Assembly (NCBI GenBank): GCA_030848925.1
Contig: JANFFA010000004.1
Location: 1-64,000, forward strand
Source of the DNA: Rhodalgimonas zhirmunskyi
Lineage (GTDB): Bacteria > Pseudomonadota > Alphaproteobacteria > Rhodobacterales > Rhodobacteraceae
Reading direction: 5' to 3'
Length of the DNA: 64,000 nucleotides
Positions 8,959 through 18,556 of this stretch are shown here, one piece after another. The notes beneath the pieces were generated by a model, which worked only from the letters and a program-made list of their open reading frames with translations, was not told the DNA's origin and made no database searches. Each line of letters opens with the position of its first letter. The first letter of the stretch is position 1. The position numbers were made by a program, and so were the translations under genes.

Positions 8959-11097
8959 TCAGAAGCCACTCTCTCGAATAAGGACATTCGCGATCCGCCC
9001 CCAGACCCGCTTGGCCAAGGCCTCAGGGCGGCTCTGCAAGGCAACGATACCACGATTGGCGACCACCAATCCCAATGGTGTTTCCATGGCTTCGGCGGGG
9101 ATCTTCGCATTCAACGGATACCAGACGCCCTTTGGCACCGGGCGCTCCTCGGACTGGGAAACCACATCGATCGCCCCACCGTTGCTGCTCGCGAAATAGC
9201 CATCGGGCAAACGCTCCACCGAGTAATCCGAAATCGCGATCCCGCTCAGTTCGGCGGTCGGCAGGGCAACATCATCGGCAATGAACAGCGCAGGCTTGCT
9301 CTGGTCCAGCCGCTCCAGATCGCTCTCGTTGATAAGGCCCCGCACTACGAAATCTCCGGGCGCCACGATCCGCCCCAGCAGGGTTTTCTGATCGACCCAC
9401 ATACCCGGTCGCAAATCGTTGGCCTTCTCCTTGACGACGCCTGCCCCGGCCGCCTTCACGATCAGCGCCGCCTCACGCGCCTCCAACGCCCGAAGGGTTT
9501 CCGCTTCTTCCTCCCGCAAACGCTCAAGCGTAACACGCTCGCTCCGCTCGGCAACGTCCCCTGCCCCGCTCAGAAGACGACTGTCATACATCGCGATACG
9601 GGTTTGCGATTTGTTGATCTCGATCTCCAGCTCGGGATCCGAAAACCGAAGCAAGACATCACCGGCCTCGACCCACTGGCCTTCCTCGAAAACCACCGCC
9701 TCCAGACGCGCGTCATCCGGCGGAAAGACCAGGTATTGCTGACTGTATTCCAAAACCACGGGAACGCTGATCCGGGTCGACATCGGCCACAACAGCAGCA
9801 CCACCCCGGCGATTAACACGCCAAGGCTCAGCCAACTGCGCCGGGACTTCCGTATCTGCTTTCGCATCCCATACCATACCTTCAACTCGGCCAGCACCGG
9901 CTTGCCGATGAAGGCAACCAGCGCGCTGAAAAAGAATACCACGCCCAGTGCCTTGAACAGGAAGGTATAAAGCAGCAGCGCAATCGAAAGGAAAAGGAAA
10001 AAGCGATAGACCCAGACCGCATAGGCATAGGACACCATGAAGGCCGACAACGTGTTGGTCAGGCGCTCAGGCACCGGCATCGCGATGTTGAACAAAACCC
10101 GGCGCATCTTCCATTTTCCCATGGCAAAGGCTCGGGTTTGCAGGTTCTGGATGCCAAGGGAATCCGCCAGAAGGTAATAACCGTCAAAGCGCATCAGCGG
10201 ATTGAGGTTGACCAGAAGCGAAAACACCCATCCGCTTGTTGCGGCGGCAAACGCGGCCCCCCTCAATGGACCGTCAGGCAGGAAACACCACGCCAGCGTT
10301 GCATAGACCGCGATGGTCATTTCCGTCATCATCCCGCCGGCGTCGATCAGCACCTTGTCGCGCCGCTTTTGCAGGCGCCAACTGTCACTGACGTCGGTGT
10401 AAAGCAGCGGGAACATCGCCATGAAGGCCACCCCCATGACCGGCACTTGCAACCCGCGACTGACGGCCTGATAGGCATGTCCCAACTCGTGCAGCGATTT
10501 GAGGATGATGATCGCCAAAACGTAGGTGACCACCCCCGATGGCGAAAACGCCCCCCGCGCGCTTTCGATCAGATCGGCATATTGCCGGCTCACCAGGTAC
10601 AAGGCCAAAAGCAGGACCGCCCCGGTAAACCAGACAAAACCACGCGTCATCAACGGGCGCACCAACGGCAGGGTCGCTTCAAGAAAGGCCTGTGGATAAA
10701 CAAGCGGCACGCGAAAGAACACCAGTTGCTGAAACCGCCGCAACGGGGATTTCGCCTGCAAGCGTTTTTCCAGCCCATAAAGGCTGGCGGCGGACCCCGC
10801 ATTGCCCTGCGCCAGAAGGTGATGCTGCCGCAGGAACGCCATCAGCCGCTCCAATTCGTCATCCCCGACCCGGATCGCGCGTTCCTTCAGCAGCCGTTCC
10901 CGCAGGGTCGCCGAATTGCCCGAGGACCAGCGCGACAAAATCTCGATCGTGCGCTGGCCGATCTGGAAAAACTTGTGCCGCACGGGATCATAAATCACCC
11001 AGGTCGGCGCCCCCCAGATCAGCGGCGCGCCTTCCGAGATCCGAAGATCCTCGCGCAATTCCGGCAGCAAAGGGGCCTTGGTGGCCGACGCCCCCAT
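8959..11097 (-). CDS. PqqD-like / site-2 protease (M50) / HlyD-like fusion membrane protein
   Basis: The protein has 712 residues. Residues about 20-100 resemble a PqqD-type peptide-binding winged domain (PTWVIYDPVRHKFFQIGQ). A polytopic M50 metalloprotease core follows, with the zinc motif HELGH at 203-207 and the second motif NPLMRFDG at 299-306, so the protease looks catalytically intact. More membrane helices lie at about 340-440. From about 445 to the end there is a HlyD-like barrel-sandwich half (EGQWVEAGDVLLRF). M50 enzymes cut proteins within or next to the membrane; the HlyD part would sit in the periplasm. The gene starts 3 nt after the GAF-HlyD gene stops, so it is translationally coupled. 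It is followed by the giant adhesin on the same strand. I infer a role in recognising, cutting or exporting the adhesin. No TolC, ABC or RND pump gene is visible in the window. Confidence 0.85.
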   Translation of the reverse strand: MGASATKAPLLPELREDLRISEGAPLIWGAPTWVIYDPVRHKFFQIGQRTIEILSRWSSGNSATLRERLLKERAIRVGDDELERLMAFLRQHHLLAQGNAGSAASLYGLEKRLQAKSPLRRFQQLVFFRVPLVYPQAFLEATLPLVRPLMTRGFVWFTGAVLLLALYLVSRQYADLIESARGAFSPSGVVTYVLAIIILKSLHELGHAYQAVSRGLQVPVMGVAFMAMFPLLYTDVSDSWRLQKRRDKVLIDAGGMMTEMTIAVYATLAWCFLPDGPLRGAAFAAATSGWVFSLLVNLNPLMRFDGYYLLADSLGIQNLQTRAFAMGKWKMRRVLFNIAMPVPERLTNTLSAFMVSYAYAVWVYRFFLFLSIALLLYTFLFKALGVVFFFSALVAFIGKPVLAELKVWYGMRKQIRKSRRSWLSLGVLIAGVVLLLWPMSTRISVPVVLEYSQQYLVFPPDDARLEAVVFEEGQWVEAGDVLLRFSDPELEIEINKSQTRIAMYDSRLLSGAGDVAERSERVTLERLREEEAETLRALEAREAALIVKAAGAGVVKEKANDLRPGMWVDQKTLLGRIVAPGDFVVRGLINESDLERLDQSKPALFIADDVALPTAELSGIAISDYSVERLPDGYFASSNGGAIDVVSQSEERPVPKGVWYPLNAKIPAEAMETPLGLVVANRGIVALQSRPEALAKRVWGRIANVLIRESGF

Positions 11098-11100
11098 CGC

Positions 11101-12489
11101 TCAGAACCCGAAGGTCTGCCGCAGCCAGCTCAGCGGCCGCCGGAACACGATGAAATGCAAGCTGTGCTTGGCGCCAAACACCTGCGCCGTGCCATGCGCC
11201 CCGATCCGCAACCCGGCCATGTCCTCGGGTTTTGCGCGGGCAACAAGGGTATAGGCAAAGCTGCCATCCTCATGCGCGCTGGCTCGATAACTCGTGCGCA
11301 CCAATTCGCCCGTGATCGGCGAAAGCGGTCTGCTATCAAGGAAAACCCGCACCTTCGCCCCTTCCGAAAGCACGATACTGTCATTCACCGGCAGACGGAT
11401 GGTGAATTCCTTGACCTCGGGATTGACGATTTCCATCAGCTTTTCGCCCACGGCAACCGGCAACCCGGTCAGGCTTCGCGCATCCTCGAAAACCGCGATC
11501 CCCGGTGTTCCGGCCACGATCTCGGTGCGCGATGACCGCTCCCGCGCAAGTTCGAATTCTGCCACCGCCAGTTCCAGTTCGGCTTCAGCGATCGACACCT
11601 CCCGCGCGGCCTCGCGGCTGGCGAAGGATGCATTCTGGAGCTTGGTAAGCTCTGCACGCGCAACGATCACGCGCTTGTCCGCAATGTTCAGCGCGTTGCG
11701 CAACTCCGTGCTTACATAACGCGCCAGCACCGTGTCGCCCGCCACTTCGGCATTGGGCTCGATCAAAATTTCCTCGATCACACCCTCTAGCGGTGCCGTT
11801 ACGGCCGTGCGTTGCGCTCCGTCGACAACAGCGGGCGCAAGCACCGAAAGCGGTGCCTGAATGAACCCGGCAAGGAACAACACCAAAAGTACCATCGGCA
11901 CCACAAAACGTGCCGCGGGCCAGCCGCGCCGTTCCAGCGCCTTCCCGGCAAGCGCCTGCCAACCATGGGCATAGGCCCCGCCCAACCGCTCGGCGAGCGG
12001 CAGTTGATCCTCACGCCAAGGACGTTCGCGTAGCACCAGAATGGCCGCGAACACACGCCCCTTGCGGGATACGAGCGGGATCCAGATCCCATGCCGGAAT
12101 GTGTGCCCTTGAAGCGCGCTAGGCGCATCAGCGCCATCGAAATTCACAAGCGTCGGGCTTTCCTCGCCTTCAAGTGACGCGGCAAAATCGGTGATCTGCC
12201 GATTAATCGGTGCATTCCGGTCAAACCCTGAAACCGAAGACACGGCTTCCAGCTTCCAACCTCGGCGCTTTCTGAAGAGGAAAGCCTGACGAAAGCCAAG
12301 AACCGGCCGACTTTCATTGGCGATATGGTAGATCAGCTCGCGCTCGGTCTCGATCCGCCGAATATCGGATTCAAGCTGCAATAGACGTAGAAGCGCCGCT
12401 GTCTCACTTGTCGATTTTGGTGCCTTCTGCACATCCAGTATCGTCGAAGGGGACTTGTCCGACAGCTTGCTATTTGACGAAGAACTCAA
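11101..12489 (-). CDS. GAF-HlyD membrane adaptor of the adhesin export operon
   Basis: The protein has 462 residues. A short helical stretch (about 30-55) and a GAF-like cytoplasmic domain (about 55-185) precede one transmembrane helix (about 194-213). A periplasmic HlyD-type part follows, with a biotinyl/lipoyl-like barrel sandwich (APLEGVIEEILIEPNAEVAGD), a helical hairpin (about 270-325) and a beta-barrel. The start is TTG at 12489; its bases overlap the stop of the upstream gene as TTGA, with GAGGA about 6 nt upstream, so coupling is near certain. HlyD proteins bridge inner-membrane pumps and outer-membrane channels. The fused GAF domain suggests a small-molecule or signal input, which is inference. 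Confidence 0.85.
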   Translation of the reverse strand: MSSSSNSKLSDKSPSTILDVQKAPKSTSETAALLRLLQLESDIRRIETERELIYHIANESRPVLGFRQAFLFRKRRGWKLEAVSSVSGFDRNAPINRQITDFAASLEGEESPTLVNFDGADAPSALQGHTFRHGIWIPLVSRKGRVFAAILVLRERPWREDQLPLAERLGGAYAHGWQALAGKALERRGWPAARFVVPMVLLVLFLAGFIQAPLSVLAPAVVDGAQRTAVTAPLEGVIEEILIEPNAEVAGDTVLARYVSTELRNALNIADKRVIVARAELTKLQNASFASREAAREVSIAEAELELAVAEFELARERSSRTEIVAGTPGIAVFEDARSLTGLPVAVGEKLMEIVNPEVKEFTIRLPVNDSIVLSEGAKVRVFLDSRPLSPITGELVRTSYRASAHEDGSFAYTLVARAKPEDMAGLRIGAHGTAQVFGAKHSLHFIVFRRPLSWLRQTFGF

Positions 12490-13214
12490 CGGTCGTCCTC
12501 AAACAAGACACGTCCAGACATACCGGGCAGAATTCCGCTAGCGTTGCCCGTAAACACAGCCGAAAGCTTTACCGTGCGGCTGACGGGGTCAACGACGGGC
12601 GCAACACCGGTCACAGATATCTCGTAAGTGCCGACTGCTGCATCCAGTTGAATTTGTCCCGTTTTTCCCACAGCTATCCAGCGCAGCCAGGTATCAGGCG
12701 CGATAATCTCGAGCTCCGGCTTACCCGAAGACACGATCGAAAACATGGGCTTCGATTGCTCGACAAACTCATATCTATTTACGCTGTACTCAGACAACTT
12801 GCCATCGAATGGCGCTTCTATAACGCAGCCCTTCAGGGTGATTTTCGCGGCTGTCAGCTTTGCTTCCGCGGCAAGAGACATAGCCTCGGCAGCTTCGACT
12901 TCAGCCTTGCCAATGCCACCGCTTCTCAACAGACGCTGTAGTGAATTGCTTCGGCTAAAGGCTGCATCCTTTTCGGCCCGCAATGCTTCGGTCTCGGCAT
13001 CCAAGACCGCACAATCGATCCGCGCCAAGACATCGCCTTCCTTGAACTCCGCGCCTTCTTCGTAGGGCAGTTCATTAATCCTGCCTGAAACAACGCTTGA
13101 AATGATTGCGGTCGCCTCTGCGCGCACCACGGCGGGCGCGCCTACCGTTTCAGCGAAGGCAGCCGTCACCGCGAAGAAGGTCCACCCAAAGGCAAAGACA
13201 CGACACGAAACCAA
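12486..13214 (-). CDS. Small RND/HlyD-type periplasmic adaptor, first gene of the export operon
   Basis: This is a short periplasmic adaptor of the MdtA/AcrA class. A hydrophobic N-terminal signal (about residues 4-22, ending near AFAE) leads into a lipoyl-like half (SGRINELPYEEGAEFKEGD), a helical hairpin (about 70-115), the second lipoyl half (CVIEAPFDGKL) and a beta-barrel. I place the start at TTG 13214 because GAGAGGAG sits 5 nt upstream. A TTG eight codons earlier (13238) is also in frame but has no such site. At 242 residues it is much shorter than typical RND adaptors (350-400) and lacks a clear membrane-proximal domain. It is the first of three overlapping or abutting genes upstream of the giant adhesin. 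Confidence 0.8.
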   Translation of the reverse strand: MVSCRVFAFGWTFFAVTAAFAETVGAPAVVRAEATAIISSVVSGRINELPYEEGAEFKEGDVLARIDCAVLDAETEALRAEKDAAFSRSNSLQRLLRSGGIGKAEVEAAEAMSLAAEAKLTAAKITLKGCVIEAPFDGKLSEYSVNRYEFVEQSKPMFSIVSSGKPELEIIAPDTWLRWIAVGKTGQIQLDAAVGTYEISVTGVAPVVDPVSRTVKLSAVFTGNASGILPGMSGRVLFEDDR

Positions 13215-13261
13215 AGCGACTCCTCTCGTTAACGCCAATACTGGTGGTAGTGCGCTGCGAG

Positions 13262-13290
13262 TAGATACCTGAGCGCCATGACTTTGTCAT
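13262..13290 (-). promoter_or_regulatory. Possible promoter of the export operon
   Basis: On the minus strand ATGACA (13290-13285) and TATCTA (13267-13262) are 17 bp apart. The -35 is good and the -10 weak. An inverted repeat ATGAC-ttt-GTCAT (13278-13290) overlaps the -35 and could be an operator. Predicted by eye only. Confidence 0.3.
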
Positions 13291-13718
13291 CACTTCATAG
13301 CTTTGGATTTGTGATCTACCCCACTCGGGCCAGGGCCCAATTGCTTCCGTTGCTTCGCATGTTTCAGCTTTCAAAAAACGAGTGGTAAAGTCTCTTTGGC
13401 TAGACCAACGAAAGGTCCTGCTTCAGTTTCCAAAGCAGCCGGCCGAGGTCATTAGAGCCCGCAAAAATTGCTGTATTGTGACAAGGATGGTTGTGGCACT
13501 TCTTCTGGCCAAGATTCAGCGCCATGAGATCCGGGCGCAAGGCTCCACTCTAAAGAGTCTCACTCTGCGAAAAATTGCAGCGCACCGCTTTGATGCACAG
13601 AAGATTAGAGAAAGTTAAGTTCCACCGGCCCACGAGAAGGGTGGGCAACTGGGTGGATGACGCCCCCCAACCATGATGGCTTATCATTACAATATAGTAG
13701 CTTATCGAAAATCTATGG
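13291..13718. other. Intergenic stretch between export operon and tRNA-Leu
   Basis: Nothing with gene-like character is seen. The short open frames here have no ribosome binding site or recognisable product. A GC-rich imperfect hairpin near 13620-13670 could terminate the minus-strand tRNA-Leu transcript. Confidence 0.4.
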
Positions 13719-13800
13719 TGCGGGTGAAGGGACTCGAACCCCCACGCCTCGCGGCGCCAGAACCTAAATCTGGTGCGTCTACCAATTCCGCCACACCCGC
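13719..13800 (-). tRNA. tRNA-Leu (anticodon TAG)
   Basis: The minus strand folds as a cloverleaf. The acceptor GCGGGTG pairs with CACCCGC. A D-arm follows (GGCGGAATTGGTAGACGC), then an anticodon stem CCAGA/TCTGG with loop TTTAGGT (anticodon TAG), a long variable arm as expected for leucine, and GGTTCGAGTCC in the T-arm. The 3' CCA is not encoded. Confidence 0.95.
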
Positions 13801-13959
13801 ACAGGCGCTCTGTTACCACTGCAGGCGGCGTTGTCAAACGGTCACGTCCATTGCGCAGGTTGGGTTTTTTGCCAAACCCTTTGAAAAAACGGGCGACATT
13901 TACGAATCATTGTCATACGCTTGCTAAAAAACCAGAGGCAGCAAGAGCAGGAATGCCCA

Positions 13960-14457
13960 ATGAACCGACCCCTTACCGGGATAACGGCGGCCACGGCCAC
14001 CGTCCCCGAAGACAGCCGAATCGCGCCCGGATTCCCGGGCTCCCTTCCCATTCTGACGCTAGAGGGCGAATTGCCCATATCTCAGCTGATGCCGGGCGAT
14101 CGTGTGATCACCCGTGATCAGGGCATGGCGATCCTGCGTGACATCACCCCAATGCGCACACGCTGCGCCATGGTGCGTGTGCGCGGCGGCTCCCTCGGCC
14201 ATGTGACCCCCGGTGTCGATACACTTCTGCCTGCAGCGCAGCCTGTGTTGTTGCGGGATTGGCGCGCCAAGGCCCTTTTCGGCCTGCCACAGGCCATCGC
14301 CCCCGCCCAGGCATTGATCGACGGAGAGTTCATCTGCGACGCAGGTGAACATGAGGTGGCTCTGATCCAGCTTTCCTTCGATGCGCCGCATATCCTTTAC
14401 GTCGGCGGGCTCGAACTGTCCTGCCCCGGCCCGGAAGCGCTTCGCAAAGCGGCATAA
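13960..14457 (+). CDS. Hint-domain protein lacking the catalytic cysteine
   Basis: The protein has 165 residues. GFPGSLPILTLEGELPISQL followed by MPGDRVITRDQG matches the N-terminal block of the Hint_2 family common in Rhodobacteraceae. The remainder follows the same small beta-rich fold, ending in HEVALIQLSFDAPHILYVGG, which resembles the HIL/V block of the family. Family members normally begin this block with Cys-Phe-x-Pro-Gly-Thr. Here the position is Gly-Phe-Pro-Gly-Ser, so the nucleophilic Cys of self-splicing Hint domains is missing. I chose ATG 13960 because AGCAGGA lies 7 nt upstream; a longer in-frame start at 13921 has none. Function unknown. Confidence 0.75.
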   Translation: MNRPLTGITAATATVPEDSRIAPGFPGSLPILTLEGELPISQLMPGDRVITRDQGMAILRDITPMRTRCAMVRVRGGSLGHVTPGVDTLLPAAQPVLLRDWRAKALFGLPQAIAPAQALIDGEFICDAGEHEVALIQLSFDAPHILYVGGLELSCPGPEALRKAA

Positions 14458-14464
14458 AAACGGC

Positions 14465-15343
14465 CTAAACGCCCAGCGTCCGAAACACCTTCGGCAATTC
14501 CTCCGGAAGATCCTCCGCGATCAGCCCCGGCCCGAAGCTGCGGGCGCATTCCACGTGTAGCCACGCCGCCATCTCTGCCGCCTGCATCGGCCCAAGGCCC
14601 CGCGCCAGAAGCCCAGCGATAAAGCCAGCCAGCACATCCCCGGAGCCGGCCGTCGCCAACCAAGGCGCGGCGCGCTCATCGGCGGCCGAGTTAATGCAGC
14701 AGCGCCCATCCGGCGCCGCAATCACTGTGTCGGCGCCCTTGAAAAGCACCACCCCCCCAATCCGCGCCGCCGCCGCGCGGGTCGCATCCGCCTTCGAATA
14801 GGCCGGGCCTGTCTTGGCCGGTGCGTTCAGTTTCTCCGCAATATCCGGGAACAACCGCGCGAATTCCCCGCCATGCGGCGTCAGCACACACCCCTCGTGC
14901 ACCATCGCAAAAAGCGCCGCATCGCGGCTGATAAGCGTCAACGCATCCGCGTCCAGAACCAAAGAGCGCCCGCTTTTCAACGCCACCTCCAAAAGAGACG
15001 CCCTTTCATCGCTCATCCCCAACCCCGGCCCAAGGCACAGCGCGTTGATCCGCGCGTCCTCCAAGACGGTGGTCAGTTCGTCCGCCGTTCCCGCACGACG
15101 CAGCATCACCGCCGTCACGTAGCTCGCCACTTCCATCTGCGCCGCCCCCGGCACGCCCAAAGTGACCAAACCCGCACCGATGCGCAAAGCGCCCCGCGCC
15201 GCCAGCCGCGCCGCACCCGTCCGCCCTGGTCCCCCCGATAGGATCAGCGCATGGCCATGCGAATACTTGTGGGCCTGCGCTGATTTTCGCAGCGCCTCGA
15301 TCCGCGCGGGTGTTGCATCAATCTGCTGTTTGGCGTTGGTCAT
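14465..15343 (-). CDS. nnrD: ADP-dependent NAD(P)H-hydrate dehydratase
   Basis: The protein has 292 residues and belongs to the ribokinase-like YjeF C-terminal family, which dehydrates S-NAD(P)HX back to NAD(P)H using ADP. Typical blocks are seen: HKYSHGHALILSGGPGRTGA near the N-terminus, LCLGPGLG, LVLDADAL, LTPHGGEFARL, VLFKGADTVIA and ATAGSGDVLAGFIAGLLA near the end. The start ATG 15343 has AGGAAGGG about 6 nt upstream. It begins 16 nt after the epimerase gene stops. In most bacteria epimerase and dehydratase are one fused protein; here they are two genes, each with its own ribosome binding site. Confidence 0.92.
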   Translation of the reverse strand: MTNAKQQIDATPARIEALRKSAQAHKYSHGHALILSGGPGRTGAARLAARGALRIGAGLVTLGVPGAAQMEVASYVTAVMLRRAGTADELTTVLEDARINALCLGPGLGMSDERASLLEVALKSGRSLVLDADALTLISRDAALFAMVHEGCVLTPHGGEFARLFPDIAEKLNAPAKTGPAYSKADATRAAAARIGGVVLFKGADTVIAAPDGRCCINSAADERAAPWLATAGSGDVLAGFIAGLLARGLGPMQAAEMAAWLHVECARSFGPGLIAEDLPEELPKVFRTLGV

Positions 15344-15359
15344 CACTGCCCTTCCTAGA

Positions 15360-16040
15360 TCACAATCCGAGGTCCACGACATCGCAGCGCGCATCCGCCA
15401 TATGTGGCATCTCATGCAGCGGCTTGCGCCGGTGAAACGTGACGATCAAGTCGCTGGGGGCCGCGCGCCGAGCCAACGTTTCGCCCGTGTCGGCGTCAAA
15501 CCCCGTGGGAATATCAACACTGACAAACACCGGGGCCGGCCCCACCTCTTCCTTGAAAGTGGCGTCGATCAAGCCGCTCAACGGGGCCAGAACGTCGTCA
15601 AGCGGTGCGCGCTGGCCGATCCCGAAAAGCGCGTCGACGATAACCCATTGCGTACAGCCCGCCCGCTTTGCCTCCCGCGCCGCGCGCAAAAGCCCCTCCA
15701 AATCGTAGGGCTCAATCGCTCCAAGCTCGTTCCAACGCTCATGATTTACCTTCGCATCGGCGGGCAACTTGCAAGCGTCACCAAGGAAAAACACCTCCAC
15801 AGCCCAGCCCCGCTTCTTCAACAACCGTGCAACAACGAACCCATCCCCGCCATTATTGCCGGGCCCGCATAAAACCGCGGCCCTTTGTGGCGCGTCGCGA
15901 TAGGCAGGCCATGCCGATAACACCGCCTCAACCACGCCGCGGCCCGCACGCTCCATCAATTCCAATCCGGTCACGCTACCCGACTCGATGGCCGCCCGCT
16001 CCACGGCCCGCATTTGCTCCGCGGTTACGACTTCGCTCAT
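15360..16040 (-). CDS. nnrE: NAD(P)H-hydrate epimerase
   Basis: The protein has 226 residues and is the YjeF N-terminal domain, which interconverts R- and S-forms of hydrated NAD(P)H for the dehydratase. The signature CGPGNNGGDGFVVARLL is at about 58-74. VIVDALFGIG and VSVDIPTGFDADTGE follow and contain the conserved metal and substrate residues. The length matches stand-alone epimerases. It is transcribed ahead of nnrD with a 16-nt gap and divergently from glnB. Confidence 0.92.
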   Translation of the reverse strand: MSEVVTAEQMRAVERAAIESGSVTGLELMERAGRGVVEAVLSAWPAYRDAPQRAAVLCGPGNNGGDGFVVARLLKKRGWAVEVFFLGDACKLPADAKVNHERWNELGAIEPYDLEGLLRAAREAKRAGCTQWVIVDALFGIGQRAPLDDVLAPLSGLIDATFKEEVGPAPVFVSVDIPTGFDADTGETLARRAAPSDLIVTFHRRKPLHEMPHMADARCDVVDLGL

Positions 16041-16099
16041 TTCCTGCGCACTTTCGTTCTTTTTTCGCTCATTTTGTGTGCTTTATGCATATTTTTTAA

Positions 16100-16549
<450 letters not shown>

Positions 16550-16623
16550 TCTTCGCAAGAGCGCATCCAATAAAACCCACAAACATACCTGCCCATCAAA
16601 CTTGACAGAGAAGGGATAACGCG

Positions 16624-18030
16624 ATGAGCGCAAAAGATATGCTCAAGACAATCAAGGACGAAGACGTCGAATACGTCGACATCCGCTTCACCGACCCGCG
16701 CGGCAAGCTGCAGCACGTGACCGTGATTGCTGACGAAGTCGACGAAGACTTCCTCGAAGAAGGCTTTATGTTCGACGGCTCGTCGATCGCAGGCTGGAAA
16801 TCGATCGAAGCTTCGGACATGAAACTCATGCCCGACTGCGACAGCGCCTACATGGATCCCTTCTACGCCGAGAAAACGCTCTGCGTGCATTGCTCCATCG
16901 TCGAGCCCGACACCGGCGAAGCCTATGAGCGTGACCCCCGCGGCACCGCTGAAAAGGCCGAGGCCTACCTGAAGTCCTCCGGCATCGGTGACACCTCCTT
17001 CTGGGGCCCCGAAGCGGAATTTTTCCTGTTCGACAACGTGCGTTACTCGAACACCATCAACAAGGTCTCCTACGAGGTCGACGCAATCGACGCATCGTGG
17101 AACACCGACACCGAATACGAGATGGGCAACACTGGCCATCGTCCGGGCATCAAAGGCGGCTACTTCCCCGTCAACCCGATCGACGATGCACAGGATATCC
17201 GCTCGGAAATGCTCTCGACCATGAAGCGCCTCGGCATGAAGGTCGACAAGCATCACCACGAAGTGGCGTCCTGCCAGCACGAGCTGGGCCTGATCTTCGG
17301 CTCGCTCACCAAGCAGGCCGACGAGCTTCAGAAATACAAGTACATCATCCACAACGTGGCCCAGGCCTACGGCAAGACGGCCACCTTCATGCCCAAGCCG
17401 ATCTATGGCGACAACGGCACCGGGATGCACGTCAACATGTCGATCTGGAAAGACGGCAAGCCGCTCTTTGCTGGTGACAAGTATGCCGACCTCAGCCAAG
17501 AAGCGCTCTACTACATCGGCGGCATTCTGAAGCACGCGAAGACGCTCAACGCCTTCACCAACCCGTCGACCAACTCCTACAAGCGCCTGATCCCGGGCTT
17601 CGAAGCCCCCGTTCTGCGCGCCTATTCGGCCCGCAACCGCTCGGGCTGCGTCCGGATCCCATGGACCGAGTCGCCCAAAGCCAAGCGCGTCGAGGCCCGT
17701 TTCCCCGATCCCGCGGCAAACCCCTACCTGTGCTTTGCTGCCCTCCTGATGGCCGGTCTCGACGGCATCAAGAACAAGATCGATCCGGGCGAGGCGATGG
17801 ACAAGAACCTCTACGACCTGCCCGCAGAAGAGCTGGCTGGCATCCCGACCGTCTGTGGCTCGCTGCGCGAAGCTGTCGACGCTCTGGCCGCCGATCACGA
17901 CTTCCTGCTCGCAGGCGACGTGTTCACCAAGGACCAGATCGACGGCTACATCGGTCTGAAAATGGAAGAGATCGAACTCTACGAGCACACCCCGCACCCC
18001 GTCGAATTCGGCATGTACTACAGCTGCTGA
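16624..18030 (+). CDS. glnA: Glutamine synthetase type I
   Basis: The protein has 468 residues and makes glutamine from glutamate, ammonia and ATP. The grasp-like beta domain contains FDGSSIAGW. The catalytic barrel shows [12 protein letters not shown], the [10 protein letters not shown] block and the ATP region [17 protein letters not shown]. The adenylylation site is Tyr397 in NLYDLP, the same number as in E. coli, so activity is probably controlled by GlnE and PII. It is the second gene of the glnBA operon and is closed by a strong terminator. Confidence 0.98.
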   Translation: MSAKDMLKTIKDEDVEYVDIRFTDPRGKLQHVTVIADEVDEDFLEEGFMFDGSSIAGWKSIEASDMKLMPDCDSAYMDPFYAEKTLCVHCSIVEPDTGEAYERDPRGTAEKAEAYLKSSGIGDTSFWGPEAEFFLFDNVRYSNTINKVSYEVDAIDASWNTDTEYEMGNTGHRPGIKGGYFPVNPIDDAQDIRSEMLSTMKRLGMKVDKHHHEVASCQHELGLIFGSLTKQADELQKYKYIIHNVAQAYGKTATFMPKPIYGDNGTGMHVNMSIWKDGKPLFAGDKYADLSQEALYYIGGILKHAKTLNAFTNPSTNSYKRLIPGFEAPVLRAYSARNRSGCVRIPWTESPKAKRVEARFPDPAANPYLCFAALLMAGLDGIKNKIDPGEAMDKNLYDLPAEELAGIPTVCGSLREAVDALAADHDFLLAGDVFTKDQIDGYIGLKMEEIELYEHTPHPVEFGMYYSC

Positions 18031-18054
18031 TCGCGACACGCGGACCAGAACAAC

Positions 18055-18083
18055 AAAGGGCGCCCCAAGGGGCGCCCTTTTTC
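18055..18083 (+). terminator. Rho-independent terminator of glnBA
   Basis: A perfect stem GGGCGCCCC/GGGGCGCCC with a two-base loop (AA) is followed by a run of five T. It starts about 25 nt after the glnA stop. Confidence 0.92.
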
Positions 18084-18556
18084 ATTCTCTGGCCAGTGCG
18101 GCCCGAAAAGGAAACGGCCTTCGAGGCCGTCAATCACGGCCCAAAGAGAAACGCCTCCCCCTCGGACATCGACAATCCGAAGACCCGTTGATTGCTTTCA
18201 TCGCGGCCCCACACAATCAACAATCAGCACACGGCGCGAACTCAACCTTGACTTGCAGCCCCAAAAACCTGTCGTGATACCGATCCGAGAGGCCGAAACG
18301 CTGTGCCTCAGACCCTCTCCCTCATCTCCCACTTCCAAGAACCACCTGTAACCTTCAATAATTAGGCGTTTTTCCAACTAAACCTGTCGCCTTGCCCCCA
18401 GTTTCCACATCCATCGCATTTTCCGAAAATTGGAAACGCACTGTTTCCCTCGTCTCTGCGATAGCCACTATCTGGCCTCATTTGCGTCGTCAGTTTTGCA
18501 CCTATAAGTAGAACTCTGAACCCAGATCAACGCCAATAGTTGCTAGAGGATACCCC
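18084..18556. other. Intergenic region with a GGAAAC inverted repeat
   Basis: No gene is seen. An inverted repeat GGAAAC-gcact-GTTTCC lies at 18432-18448, with a further GTTTCC about 30 nt upstream, as in an operator array. A TATAAG hexamer near 18505 could be the -10 of the gene starting at 18557. Its ribosome binding site is TAGAGGAT just before the ATG. Confidence 0.4.

Noticed and set aside
13382-13618. 78-codon plus-strand open frame before tRNA-Leu
   Set aside because: No ribosome binding site, no recognisable features, ends next to the tRNA; probably random.
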